Assembly (NCBI GenBank): GCA_030674475.1
Contig: JAUSCZ010000004.1
Location: forward strand, 1 to 54,523
Direction: 5' to 3'
Length of the DNA stretch: 54,523 nt
Origin: Candidatus Omnitrophota bacterium
GTDB taxonomy: Bacteria; Omnitrophota; Gorgyraeia; Gygaellales; UBA12090
The notes under the pieces were generated by a model that did not search any database, had not been told where the DNA came from, and saw nothing but the letters and a program-made list of their open reading frames with translations. The translations under genes and the position numbers were made by a program. Shown in pieces: positions 36,165-45,068 of this stretch. How positions within the stretch are numbered: the stretch's first letter is position 1; every line of letters starts with the position of its first letter.

Positions 36165-37330
36165 TTGGTCTCCTTAATAAATATTAAGATACACATTGAT
36201 AATATGGTTAAAACAAAAGAAAGATAAAATGGCGCGGCCAGGCCAACCTTATCCCACAGCAGGCCGGCAATAAGCGATGCCGGCAGGGCGCAGAGGCCAA
36301 TGGCCATCTGAAAGCCGCCTAAGATACTGGCCTTGTATTCCGAGGGGGCAAGTTCGGACACCAGGGTCTTCTGGACCGGGTCCAGGGCGGCCTTATGCAA
36401 TCCGTATAACACAAAACCACCAATAACGCTAAGATAACCGCGGAATAAAATAAAACCTAAGGCTGCCAAGGCCCAAAAAGCATAGGCCAAAAACAAAACC
36501 GGCTTTCGACCTATTTTATCCGAAAGCTGGCCAAAAGGCAAAGAAAAAGCCGCCGCGACCAAGGTAAACAGCAAATATAACACCGGAATAAAACCAACCT
36601 TAAATCCACATTCCTTAGCATACACCAGCAAAAAGGAATAACTAAACGCTCCCAGGGCAAAGACGGAACTTAAAAAAAGGAATAATTTAAAATTATTGTC
36701 TAAATGCTTGAAGGAAATCCCTTTGTAAACCTGGATATTTTCGGCCTTTCTTTCCTTGATCCGGGAAAAAATCAAAAATGAACTGACTAACGAAGGAATT
36801 GCCGCCAGCAAAAATAAATTCCTATACCCCAGCAGATTAAGGAAAAGGATGCTGATAACTATGCCGCAGACCGCCCCCAGATTATCCATGGCCCTTAACA
36901 AGCCGAAATTCCTTCCCCGGTTTTCGGCGGTAGAGATATCGGCGATAATGGCATCCCGGGGGGCGCCGCGGATTTTCCCAGCCCGGTCTAAAACCTTAAA
37001 CACCGCCAGATGCGCGCCAGACGTAGACAGGCTATAGCCTATTCTGGATAATCCTCCGCACAAATAGCCAACCCAAACAAAGACCTTTCTCTTTTTTATC
37101 CGATCCGAGACATATCCTGAAACCGCCTGGGATATTGAAACAATAGCCTCGCCTAATCCGTCAATAAGGCCCAGCACCGCCATATTAGCCCCCAAAACCG
37201 AGGTAACAAATAACGGCCAGATAGGATAAATAATATCCGAGCCTAAATCATTAAGAAATGAGCCCCAGGCAAATATCCGGATTGTTTTTTTTGCCTGCCT
37301 GCCGGTAGGCAGGGATTCGTTTTGTTCCAT
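36161..37330 (-). CDS. MFS transporter
   Basis: ATGA overlap with the downstream gene; multi-TM, SDRIKKRKVFVW and SDKIGRKPVL loops. Confidence 0.9.
   Translation of the reverse strand: MEQNESLPTGRQAKKTIRIFAWGSFLNDLGSDIIYPIWPLFVTSVLGANMAVLGLIDGLGEAIVSISQAVSGYVSDRIKKRKVFVWVGYLCGGLSRIGYSLSTSGAHLAVFKVLDRAGKIRGAPRDAIIADISTAENRGRNFGLLRAMDNLGAVCGIVISILFLNLLGYRNLFLLAAIPSLVSSFLIFSRIKERKAENIQVYKGISFKHLDNNFKLFLFLSSVFALGAFSYSFLLVYAKECGFKVGFIPVLYLLFTLVAAAFSLPFGQLSDKIGRKPVLFLAYAFWALAALGFILFRGYLSVIGGFVLYGLHKAALDPVQKTLVSELAPSEYKASILGGFQMAIGLCALPASLIAGLLWDKVGLAAPFYLSFVLTILSMCILIFIKETK
37294..37313. repeat. short palindrome CCTGCCTGCCGGTAGGCAGG inside the MFS 5' end
   Basis: Translated as LPTGRQA; related to CCTGCCGGCAGGCAGG at 41103-41118. 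Confidence 0.75.
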
Positions 37331-37348
37331 AGTTACATAGTTAAAATC

Positions 37349-37446
37349 AGGGCCACCCTGCCCAAAGGCGGTGTGGCCCTGAGGTCCACCCCATTAGAAA
37401 CATCTTATTGCTTGCCGATTTTTCTACAGTTTCTAACGGGGTCCAC
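37349..37446. repeat. two adjacent inverted repeats between kamA and MFS genes
   Basis: AGGGCCAC...GTGGCCCT (37349-37380) and GGTCCACCCCATTAGAAAC...GTTTCTAACGGGGTCCAC (37383-37446). Confidence 0.7.
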
Positions 37447-37463
37447 TTATTCTACCAGAAATC

Positions 37464-38654
37464 TTACTCTATGTAAGTATAAATCTTTCCCCGGTAATTA
37501 CGCAGGACATACTTTCCTTTGGCCTGGGAAAGCATATAATTCGGCGACACCGGAATCTTTCCCCCTCCGCCGGGCCCGTCAATCACATAAGTAGGAACGG
37601 CGTATCCGGAGGTATGCCCCCGCATCTTTTCAATAATGTTTATTCCCGCGGCTACGGGGGTGCGAAAATGCGCCGTGCCTTTCACGGGATCACACTGGTA
37701 GATATAATATGGCCTCACCCTTATCTCCAGCAACTCGTGCATCAGCCGGCGCATCACATAAGGCTTATCGTTTATACCCCTTAAAAGCACAGTCTGACTG
37801 CCTAAAGGAAACCCGTTATCCGAAAGCATATCGCAGGCCAGCTTAGTGCGTTTATTTATCTCCTTGGGATGGTTAAAATGGATACTCAGCCAGATAGGCG
37901 AGTATTTCTTAAGCATCTTAATAAACTTCTCATTTATCCTCTGGGGAAGGCTCACCGGGATACGGGTTCCAATACGCAAGAATTCCACATGCGAAATAGA
38001 ACGCAGATTCTTTAAGATTTCCTCCAGATTATCATCCTCAAGCATAAAGGGATCACCGCCGGAAATAAGCACATCGCGGATCTTCCGGTTAGCCCGGATA
38101 TATTCAAAGGCCTGTTCAAACTTGGAAGGCGCGGCGGTGGCGGAGTGGTCTCCGACCAGGCGGCGGCGGGTGCAGTGGCGGCAGTAAGCGGCACAGGACT
38201 CAGTGGCTAAAAATAAAACCCGGTCCGGATAGCGGTGCACCAGGCCGGGCACAGGAGAATCCCGGTCCTCAGCGCAAGGATCCGACATCTCATGCGGGCT
38301 GGTCTGAAATTCAGCGGCCAAAGCCACAAATTGCCGGCGCACCGGGCAATTCGGGTCATTGGGATCCATCAGGGTGGCCAAATGCGGGGTAATCGCCAAA
38401 CCTAATTTTCCACTAGCCTTACGGATACCCATCTCCTCCTCTTTGGTCAGATTGATAACCTTAGCCAGGGCCTCTTTAGAACGAATCCGGTTTTTCATCT
38501 GCCAATGCCAATCCTCCCAATCCAGAGGATTCACATCCTTAAATAGTTCAATATCATGATAATCAATTCCGGTTCTGCGGGATAATTGGTTGGCAGGTAA
38601 AAATGGCAGAGCCAACTGACTTCTTAACCTCTCAATTAAAATTGTATTGTTCAG
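37464..38654 (-). CDS. kamA: KamA family radical SAM lysine 2,3-aminomutase-like protein
   Basis: ESCAAYCRHCTRRR radical SAM motif, VLISGGDPFML; probable CTG start at 38654 preceded by AGGAGG (ORF track starts at 38615 TTG). Confidence 0.9.
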   Translation of the reverse strand: MNNTILIERLRSQLALPFLPANQLSRRTGIDYHDIELFKDVNPLDWEDWHWQMKNRIRSKEALAKVINLTKEEEMGIRKASGKLGLAITPHLATLMDPNDPNCPVRRQFVALAAEFQTSPHEMSDPCAEDRDSPVPGLVHRYPDRVLFLATESCAAYCRHCTRRRLVGDHSATAAPSKFEQAFEYIRANRKIRDVLISGGDPFMLEDDNLEEILKNLRSISHVEFLRIGTRIPVSLPQRINEKFIKMLKKYSPIWLSIHFNHPKEINKRTKLACDMLSDNGFPLGSQTVLLRGINDKPYVMRRLMHELLEIRVRPYYIYQCDPVKGTAHFRTPVAAGINIIEKMRGHTSGYAVPTYVIDGPGGGGKIPVSPNYMLSQAKGKYVLRNYRGKIYTYIE

Positions 38655-39706
38655 CTTAGGCCTCCTGTTCTTGAGTTAGCATATACCCGCTCAGTATACG
38701 GATGCATACCGTATCTTCGCGCCGCGTTGTCTATTATAAATTTGACCAAATCCTTATATTCTATTCCCTGGGCCCGGCTGATTTTGGGAAAATTTGATTC
38801 CTTGGGGTCAAGTCCGGGCAAAGGATTAACCTCTAATACATAAGGAATATTGTCCTGGCTTAGGCGAATATCCACCCGGGAGATATCAAAACAGCCCAGC
38901 GCCCGATGGGCCTTTAAGGCTGTTTCTTTTACCTTATCCGCGACCTCGTCCGGGAGCCGGGCCGGACAATAGAAAACCGGGGCCAGCCCCAACTCTTCAT
39001 TGCCTTGAAATTCTTTTACCTTCCAGGAATAAAAATACTCCCCGCTTTTTTTACAGGTTGAGAAATCAATCTCTAATATCGGAAGCACCTGAGTTTTACC
39101 GTTCTCTAATATGCCAACCGTGAGTTCCTTGCCTTCAATAAACTCCTCAACCAACGCCTCCTGCCGATAGCCGGATAAGACATCACCTATCTGCCGATAA
39201 AGATCGCCTTCATTACGCACCACACTGGAAACACTAATACCTTTGCCCGAACCTTCATAATTCGGCTTGACTATTAAGGGAAATCTTAAGTCCGGGTCCA
39301 GCTTTGGATTCGGCGAATTGTCAAATATCTGGAATTTAGGGGTAGGGATGCCTTCGCATTTAAATATCTTCTTGGCCATCGCCTTATTCAGAGCCAGAGC
39401 CAGAGATAGAAAATTGGAGCCGGTATAGGGTATATTAAGATAATCTAACAGGGCGGGAACCTCAGATTCCCTAAAACGTGAACCGGAACCTTCGGCGATA
39501 TTGAAGACTAAGTCAACCGGGTTATTCTGGAAGAAGTTGATTAAATTCCGGCTTTCGTTGGCCTCAACAATAACTACTTCATAGCCCAGGCTTTTGATGG
39601 CTGAAGCAATGCTCAGGACCGTCTCCTCGGAGTCAAACTCGGAGAAATGGTCGGGAGGTTTATCGGAATCTTTCTTTTTGACGCTGCAACACAGCGCTAT
39701 CTTCAT
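38651..39706 (-). CDS. D-Ala-D-Ala ligase family ATP-grasp protein (copy 2)
   Basis: LVFNIAEGSGSRFRESEVPALLDYLNIPYTGS, KPNYEGSGKGI, YVLEVNPLPGLDP. Confidence 0.88.
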   Translation of the reverse strand: MKIALCCSVKKKDSDKPPDHFSEFDSEETVLSIASAIKSLGYEVVIVEANESRNLINFFQNNPVDLVFNIAEGSGSRFRESEVPALLDYLNIPYTGSNFLSLALALNKAMAKKIFKCEGIPTPKFQIFDNSPNPKLDPDLRFPLIVKPNYEGSGKGISVSSVVRNEGDLYRQIGDVLSGYRQEALVEEFIEGKELTVGILENGKTQVLPILEIDFSTCKKSGEYFYSWKVKEFQGNEELGLAPVFYCPARLPDEVADKVKETALKAHRALGCFDISRVDIRLSQDNIPYVLEVNPLPGLDPKESNFPKISRAQGIEYKDLVKFIIDNAARRYGMHPYTERVYANSRTGGLS

Positions 39707-39711
39707 CTGTT

Positions 39712-40707
39712 TTAGTTTAATCCGTATCTTAAAAAGGCCGCGTCCAACATGCGGCTAATCATCGTAGAATAAGAAACCTTTAAATAATCAGCCAGACACA
39801 TAAAAACATCTTCTCCGGATAAGCTGGGCAAAGGATTTATCTCTAAGACATAGGGATTATTATCCTCATCCACTCGGAAATCCACCCGGCCAAAATCCCG
39901 ACAATCTATGGCCTTATAAGTCCGTAAAGCCAAATCCATAAGCTTATCCTTTAAAGATTTATCCAGTTTATCCTGGCAGACATATTCCAAGCGGCCGGAA
40001 TGTATCCGGGCAAAGGTATAAAACTTATCCCCCAGCTTTAATTTTCCGTCTATCTTTATCTGCACCGGAGGAAACACCTCCGGCTGGTTATTTCCGATAA
40101 TAGCCACGGTATATTCGCTTCCCGAAATAAATTCCTCAACCAGTGCTGACTGTTTGTAAGTTTTGACGATATACTCAACCTGTTCTTTTAACTGTTCCAA
40201 ATTCTCTACCCGGGACTTCTCGCTTAAGCCCTTAGACGAGCCCTCATAGCGCGGCTTGACAATCAGGGGAAATTTAACATTCTTAAGCTTAAGCAGATTA
40301 TCGTCCGGATCATCGGTCTCGAAAAATTTAGGGGTGGGGATTCCGTCGGAAATAAGGATTTTCTTGGCCATCACCTTATCTAAGCTTAAACCCAGGGTCA
40401 GGCCGTCGGAGCCGACAAAAGGTATATTCATCATCTCTAAGATTATCGGCACCTGGGACTCCCGGTTTCTTCCAAAAAGCCCCTCGGATATGTTAAAAAC
40501 AATATCCACCTTCAGGCTGCCCATCTTCTTCAGCAGGTTTTCCACATTGCCGATTCTTACTATCTTATGCCCTAAAGACTCAATTGCCTTAGAAATCAGA
40601 TCAATAGTGAGCGGATGGTCAAACTCGGCGTTGGCGTCCGGCGGATCGCTGTCCTTAAAAATATACTCGGTCTTTAAATCGTAGGCCAGGCCTATCGTCT
40701 TTCCCAT
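39712..40707 (-). CDS. D-Ala-D-Ala ligase family ATP-grasp protein (copy 1)
   Basis: IVFNISEGLFGRNRESQVPIILEMMNIPFVGSD, KPRYEGSSKGL, YVLEINPLPSLS. Confidence 0.88.
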   Translation of the reverse strand: MGKTIGLAYDLKTEYIFKDSDPPDANAEFDHPLTIDLISKAIESLGHKIVRIGNVENLLKKMGSLKVDIVFNISEGLFGRNRESQVPIILEMMNIPFVGSDGLTLGLSLDKVMAKKILISDGIPTPKFFETDDPDDNLLKLKNVKFPLIVKPRYEGSSKGLSEKSRVENLEQLKEQVEYIVKTYKQSALVEEFISGSEYTVAIIGNNQPEVFPPVQIKIDGKLKLGDKFYTFARIHSGRLEYVCQDKLDKSLKDKLMDLALRTYKAIDCRDFGRVDFRVDEDNNPYVLEINPLPSLSGEDVFMCLADYLKVSYSTMISRMLDAAFLRYGLN

Positions 40708-40881
40708 ATCTTTCTAAAAATTAAACACACAATAAAAAAGAGACACTTAATTTCTTTGTGTCTCTTAAAGCGTATACCCGGTTTTAAAACTTCATTTTCC
40801 TCTGATTGGCGATTATTTATTTTAACTACCTATTGTGTTGTTATGCTTTTTTTATCACAATATATCCGCATTGTCAAGTAA

Positions 40882-41149
40882 AATCTGCCTCTGGCGCTTA
40901 GATTTTACTTGATTCTGAGCTATGCGAAGAATCTTAAAAAGAGAATCTGCCTCTGGCGCTTAGATTTTACTTGATTCTGAGCTATGCGAAGAATCTTAAA
41001 AAGAGAATCTGCCTCTTGAGCGCTAAAGATTTTACTTGATTCTGAGCTCTGCGAAGAATCTTAAAAGAGAATCTGCCTCTTGAGCGCTAAAGATTTTACT
41101 TGCCTGCCGGCAGGCAGGATTCTGAGCTCTGCGAAGAATCTTAAGAAAT
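40882..41149. repeat. tandem array of four approx. 62-64 bp units (the last carrying a 16-bp palindrome insertion)
   Basis: Units 40882-40943, 40944-41005, 41006-41069, 41070-41149, each starting AATCTGCCTC and ending GAAGAATCTTAA(A/G)A. Confidence 0.92.
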
Positions 41150-42802
41150 AATCTGCCTCGCCTTACTCAGAGCTTCGGAGAGTTCGGGAATAATCCGGTC
41201 TTCGGGCAGGAATTTAACGATGGCGCTGTTTTTTATTACTGCCAGCGGTTGGCTCTGAACCCCACAGAGGATAATCTTAACCTTTTCCCGGCTAAAAGTC
41301 CTGAGCGCGTCTTCTAGGGCGTTTAACCCTGAGGCGTCCATTACCGGCACATGGCGCATCAGAATAATCAACGCTTGAGGATACCGCTTAAGCTGGCCGA
41401 GCGCGTTTTTAAAGGTATCCACCGCCCCAAAGAAAAAAGGGCCGGTGATTTCATAAATCTCTACTCCGAGAGGGATGCTTTCTTCGCCAAAGGCTTTTTG
41501 GTCTTCCGGGTTTTCTTCATCGGATAAAGAACCGTTCAGGACATTCACCTGAGTTACCTCGGTCATTCTTCTTACAAAAAGAAGCGCGGACAAAACCACC
41601 CCCACCTCAATAGCCACGGTTAAATCAACTAAAATAGTAAGAAGAAATGTAGCCAGCAGAATAAAAACATCGCTCTTAGAAGTGCGCAGTATTTTCATAA
41701 ACAGATGCCATTCGCTCATATTATACGCCACCACCACCAGAATCCCGGCCAAAGTTGCCATAGGGATAAGCGAAGCCAGCGGCCCCAGAAAGACAAAAAG
41801 GATACATACGGTTACCGCGTGAATAATTCCGGAGATAGGCGTCTTGCCGCCGTTTTTGATATTGGTCGCGGTCCGGGCTATGGCCCCGGTGGCCGGGATG
41901 CCTCCAAAAAGAGGCGAGGCAATATTAGCTATGCCCTGGGCAACCAGCTCCATATTGCTGCGGTGGCGCCTGCCGGTCATCCCGTCGGCAACCACCGCGG
42001 AAAGAAGCGATTCGATTCCGGCCAAAAGGGCGATAGTAATTGCCGGTGAGGTTAAACTAAGAATAGTCTTCAGGTGAATCTCGGGGATTCTGGGCATAGG
42101 GATGTGATTAGGCACCACGCCAAAACGCAATCCAATGGTTTCTACCGGCAAATGAAATAACTTTACAATAAGAGTGGTAACAATAATGGCGATCAAGGGG
42201 CCGGGCAGTTTATCGGTAATCTTTCTCCACATTACTATAATAAGAATGGTCAAGATACCCAAACCAAAGGCATGGAGATTAAAAGAGGACAGATGGGTAA
42301 AATAACTCAGGCATTTTTCCAGAAAATGATTCGGTAATCCCGCGATATTCAGGCCGAAGAGATCTCGCACCTGAGTAACAAAAATAATTACCGCGATTCC
42401 GCTGGTAAAACCCACGGTTACCGGATAAGGGATAAATTTAATCGCGTCACCCAATCGGGCAAGGCCCATAATAATGAGTAGAACCCCGGCCATAATAGTC
42501 GCCAGGGCCAGGCCTTCGTAGCCGTACTTTTGGACTATACCAAAGACAATTACGATAAAAGCCCCGGTGGGACCGCCGATTTGAACCCGGCTTCCGCTAA
42601 AAATAGAAATCAAAAATCCGGCGATCACCGCGGTGATCAGCCCCTGCTCAGGCTTCACTCCCGAGGCAATGGCAAAGGCGATAGCCAAAGGAAAGGCCAC
42701 AATCCCCACGATAATTCCGGCCAGGGCATCCCGAAAAAACATTTTAAGGGTCAACCCTTCTTTTAATAAAGAAACAAATTTTGGCTCAAATGTCTTTTGC
42801 AT
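41141..42802 (-). CDS. SulP family inorganic anion transporter with STAS domain
   Basis: GIIVGIVAFPLAIAFAIASGV, GGPTGAFIVIV, C-terminal STAS VPVMDASGLNALEDAL. Confidence 0.94.
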   Translation of the reverse strand: MQKTFEPKFVSLLKEGLTLKMFFRDALAGIIVGIVAFPLAIAFAIASGVKPEQGLITAVIAGFLISIFSGSRVQIGGPTGAFIVIVFGIVQKYGYEGLALATIMAGVLLIIMGLARLGDAIKFIPYPVTVGFTSGIAVIIFVTQVRDLFGLNIAGLPNHFLEKCLSYFTHLSSFNLHAFGLGILTILIIVMWRKITDKLPGPLIAIIVTTLIVKLFHLPVETIGLRFGVVPNHIPMPRIPEIHLKTILSLTSPAITIALLAGIESLLSAVVADGMTGRRHRSNMELVAQGIANIASPLFGGIPATGAIARTATNIKNGGKTPISGIIHAVTVCILFVFLGPLASLIPMATLAGILVVVAYNMSEWHLFMKILRTSKSDVFILLATFLLTILVDLTVAIEVGVVLSALLFVRRMTEVTQVNVLNGSLSDEENPEDQKAFGEESIPLGVEIYEITGPFFFGAVDTFKNALGQLKRYPQALIILMRHVPVMDASGLNALEDALRTFSREKVKIILCGVQSQPLAVIKNSAIVKFLPEDRIIPELSEALSKARQIIS

Positions 42803-42824
42803 ATATTTTCTCTATCAATAAAAT

Positions 42825-43448
42825 TTACGCCTGGGACAAGAAGTAGGTGAGGTTAAAAAGTTCGGTGGAGAGGTCAACATTGCGCAGTTTTACCTTGGGC
42901 GGCACGGATAATTTAACCGGAGCGAAATTCAGGATTGCCTTGATATCGCAGGAAACCAGCCGGTCCACAATTGCCTGGGCGGCATTTACCGGGGCGGCAA
43001 TTATGGCTATTTCTATACAGGAAGACCGAATTATCTTTTTCATGTCTTCCAAGGGATAAATAGTAATCCCGCCTTTTTTCTTATAAATTTTTTTAGGGTC
43101 CGCGTCAAAGCAGGCGGATATATTCAGGTTTTGTTCCTTAAAGCCTTTGTAAGCCAAAAGGGCTGAACCCAGGTTCCCTGCTCCACAGATACAAATATTC
43201 CATCTTTTGTTTAGGCCCAGAATTTCGCTTATTTTATTCTTCAGGCTATCAATGGAATAACCTACGCCCCTCCTGCCAAACTGGCCAAAATACCAGAGGT
43301 CGCGCCGGAGCTGGTCCGGGCTGATATTTAATTCTTTGGATAATCCTAAAGAAGAAATCGTGGGTGAAGCCTGAGTCTGGGATAACTCCTGCAGGGCGCG
43401 TAGATATAAAGACATCCGGCTGATGGTATCTCTTGAAGGTTTTTTCAT
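42825..43448 (-). CDS. rex: redox-sensing transcriptional repressor Rex
   Basis: LSKELNISPDQLRRDLWYFGQFGRRGVGYSIDSL, GAGNLGSALLAY. Confidence 0.95.
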   Translation of the reverse strand: MKKPSRDTISRMSLYLRALQELSQTQASPTISSLGLSKELNISPDQLRRDLWYFGQFGRRGVGYSIDSLKNKISEILGLNKRWNICICGAGNLGSALLAYKGFKEQNLNISACFDADPKKIYKKKGGITIYPLEDMKKIIRSSCIEIAIIAAPVNAAQAIVDRLVSCDIKAILNFAPVKLSVPPKVKLRNVDLSTELFNLTYFLSQA

Positions 43449-43464
43449 TTAATGAGCATATAAC

Positions 43465-44127
43465 TTACCTGGAGGTGGTAACACCTATCTGGCGGCAATA
43501 CCTTTCAATGGCGCAATGGGTGCATAGAGGAGATACGGGTTTACAGATATTCTGGCCCCAGGTTACCAATAAGGTATTATATTCTATCCAGTATCTCTTT
43601 GGCAACTTATTTCTTAGGCAGAATTCGGTCTGTTGAGGATTTTTAGTCCGGCACAAGCCTAAACGATTAGTAATTCTATGCACATGGGTATCCACGCATA
43701 CCCCTAATTTGCCGAAGCCTTCGGTCAAAACCAGATTCGCGGTCTTACGGCCTACCCCTTTTAGAGTTAATAAATCCTCTAGGCTATCCGGCACCCGGGA
43801 AGAAAATTTCCCTATCAGCGCCCGGCAAATCTCTTTTATCCTTTTGGCCTTAACCCGATAAAAGCCCACCGGATATATCGCTTTTTCAATCTGACCGACG
43901 GAAAGCCCCAACATTTCCTGGAGGCTGGCGGCTAAATTAAAAAGCCTTTCGGAAGCAGAGGCGGTAGTTTCATCCTTGGTGCGCAGAGACAATAAACATG
44001 AAATCAAAACCAAAAACGGCTTTTGAACAGATGCCCCCTGGGCTATCCGGCTGACGATAGGAACCTTAAACTTCCGGGTTTCTCTCCTTAAAATACTGAT
44101 AACCGCTTCAATATCGCATCCCGGCAT
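43465..44127 (-). CDS. nth: endonuclease III-type DNA glycosylase with 4Fe-4S cluster
   Basis: LKGVGRKTANLVL, DTHVHRITNRLGL, CKPVSPLCTHCAIERYC. Confidence 0.93.
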   Translation of the reverse strand: MPGCDIEAVISILRRETRKFKVPIVSRIAQGASVQKPFLVLISCLLSLRTKDETTASASERLFNLAASLQEMLGLSVGQIEKAIYPVGFYRVKAKRIKEICRALIGKFSSRVPDSLEDLLTLKGVGRKTANLVLTEGFGKLGVCVDTHVHRITNRLGLCRTKNPQQTEFCLRNKLPKRYWIEYNTLLVTWGQNICKPVSPLCTHCAIERYCRQIGVTTSR

Positions 44128-44147
44128 ATAAAATACTCAAAATATTG

Positions 44148-45068
44148 CTATCGCAGCTTTTCCGTATATTCTTTTATCGCTTCAAATACAGGCTTGATAT
44201 ACGCGGATAGAAATATGTTATGTTCTGCATCGCATCTTAAGAGCGCGGCCTTTGACTTTTTTGCGATGTATTTATAGATTTTATGCTGTCTTATCGGGTC
44301 AAGTAAAGTATCGTGTTTGGGCAACATAACCAATAGCGGATAATCTGCTGTCTTTCCGCTTAAGATTATCTTTTTGATATTTGTGCTCAAAAGAAATTCA
44401 GAAGACTTGGTGTTAATCCATACGCTCAAGGAATTCATTGAAGAATCTTGAGCATGTCTTGCTTTGCTAAAATACGGGTATATAGGAAGCGGAAAATCTA
44501 TAAGTTTGCCAATTTGAAAAAGATGCCTCCAGTTGAGAAACCTGTAATTCGGCCAAACCTTTCTCAATTCTATTATTATATTGGTAACGGTGGCACAGAT
44601 GATTCCTCCGGCGATGTCAATATTCATTTCGTCTATGAAATTTTTATATTTATCTCCGAAGATTAACTTGAGATGCTCTATAGTTGAGGCGCTATGGCTG
44701 AATATAACCACTTTCCCTTTAAAATTTCTCACTAATTTAAGCCCTTCTATGAATTGTTGTTCTGCTTCTTCCTGGGTAAAACGTCTAAAATGACGGTTGA
44801 ATATTCCGCTGCAACCAAGCTCATACACAACAGAAATATTCGCCCTCAATTCTTTGCATAGGTTATATGGGAAATGTCCGAAATACTTAACAGCAGGCGT
44901 GATGTTCAGGCCGACAAAGATTAGTACCTCTAAGGATGGTTTTGTGTCAGGAAGATATCGTTCTACAAAGACGCGTTTATTCAGGAATATTTCCTGGCAG
45001 GTTACTCCTTCATATATTTCGTTTATCTCGGATATGTCTAAATGTTCACTGCCACCGGCTTTTTTCAT
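44148..45068 (-). CDS. alpha/beta hydrolase-like protein coupled to a radical SAM gene
   Basis: VVIFSHSAST nucleophile-elbow-like, LPKHDTLLDP, CDAEHNIFLS; ATG overlaps the upstream stop (TAATGA). Confidence 0.55.
   Translation of the reverse strand: MKKAGGSEHLDISEINEIYEGVTCQEIFLNKRVFVERYLPDTKPSLEVLIFVGLNITPAVKYFGHFPYNLCKELRANISVVYELGCSGIFNRHFRRFTQEEAEQQFIEGLKLVRNFKGKVVIFSHSASTIEHLKLIFGDKYKNFIDEMNIDIAGGIICATVTNIIIELRKVWPNYRFLNWRHLFQIGKLIDFPLPIYPYFSKARHAQDSSMNSLSVWINTKSSEFLLSTNIKKIILSGKTADYPLLVMLPKHDTLLDPIRQHKIYKYIAKKSKAALLRCDAEHNIFLSAYIKPVFEAIKEYTEKLR

Noticed and set aside
40882-41149. Possible CRISPR array
   Set aside because: Units are contiguous without unique spacers, about 62 bp long, and no cas genes are nearby.
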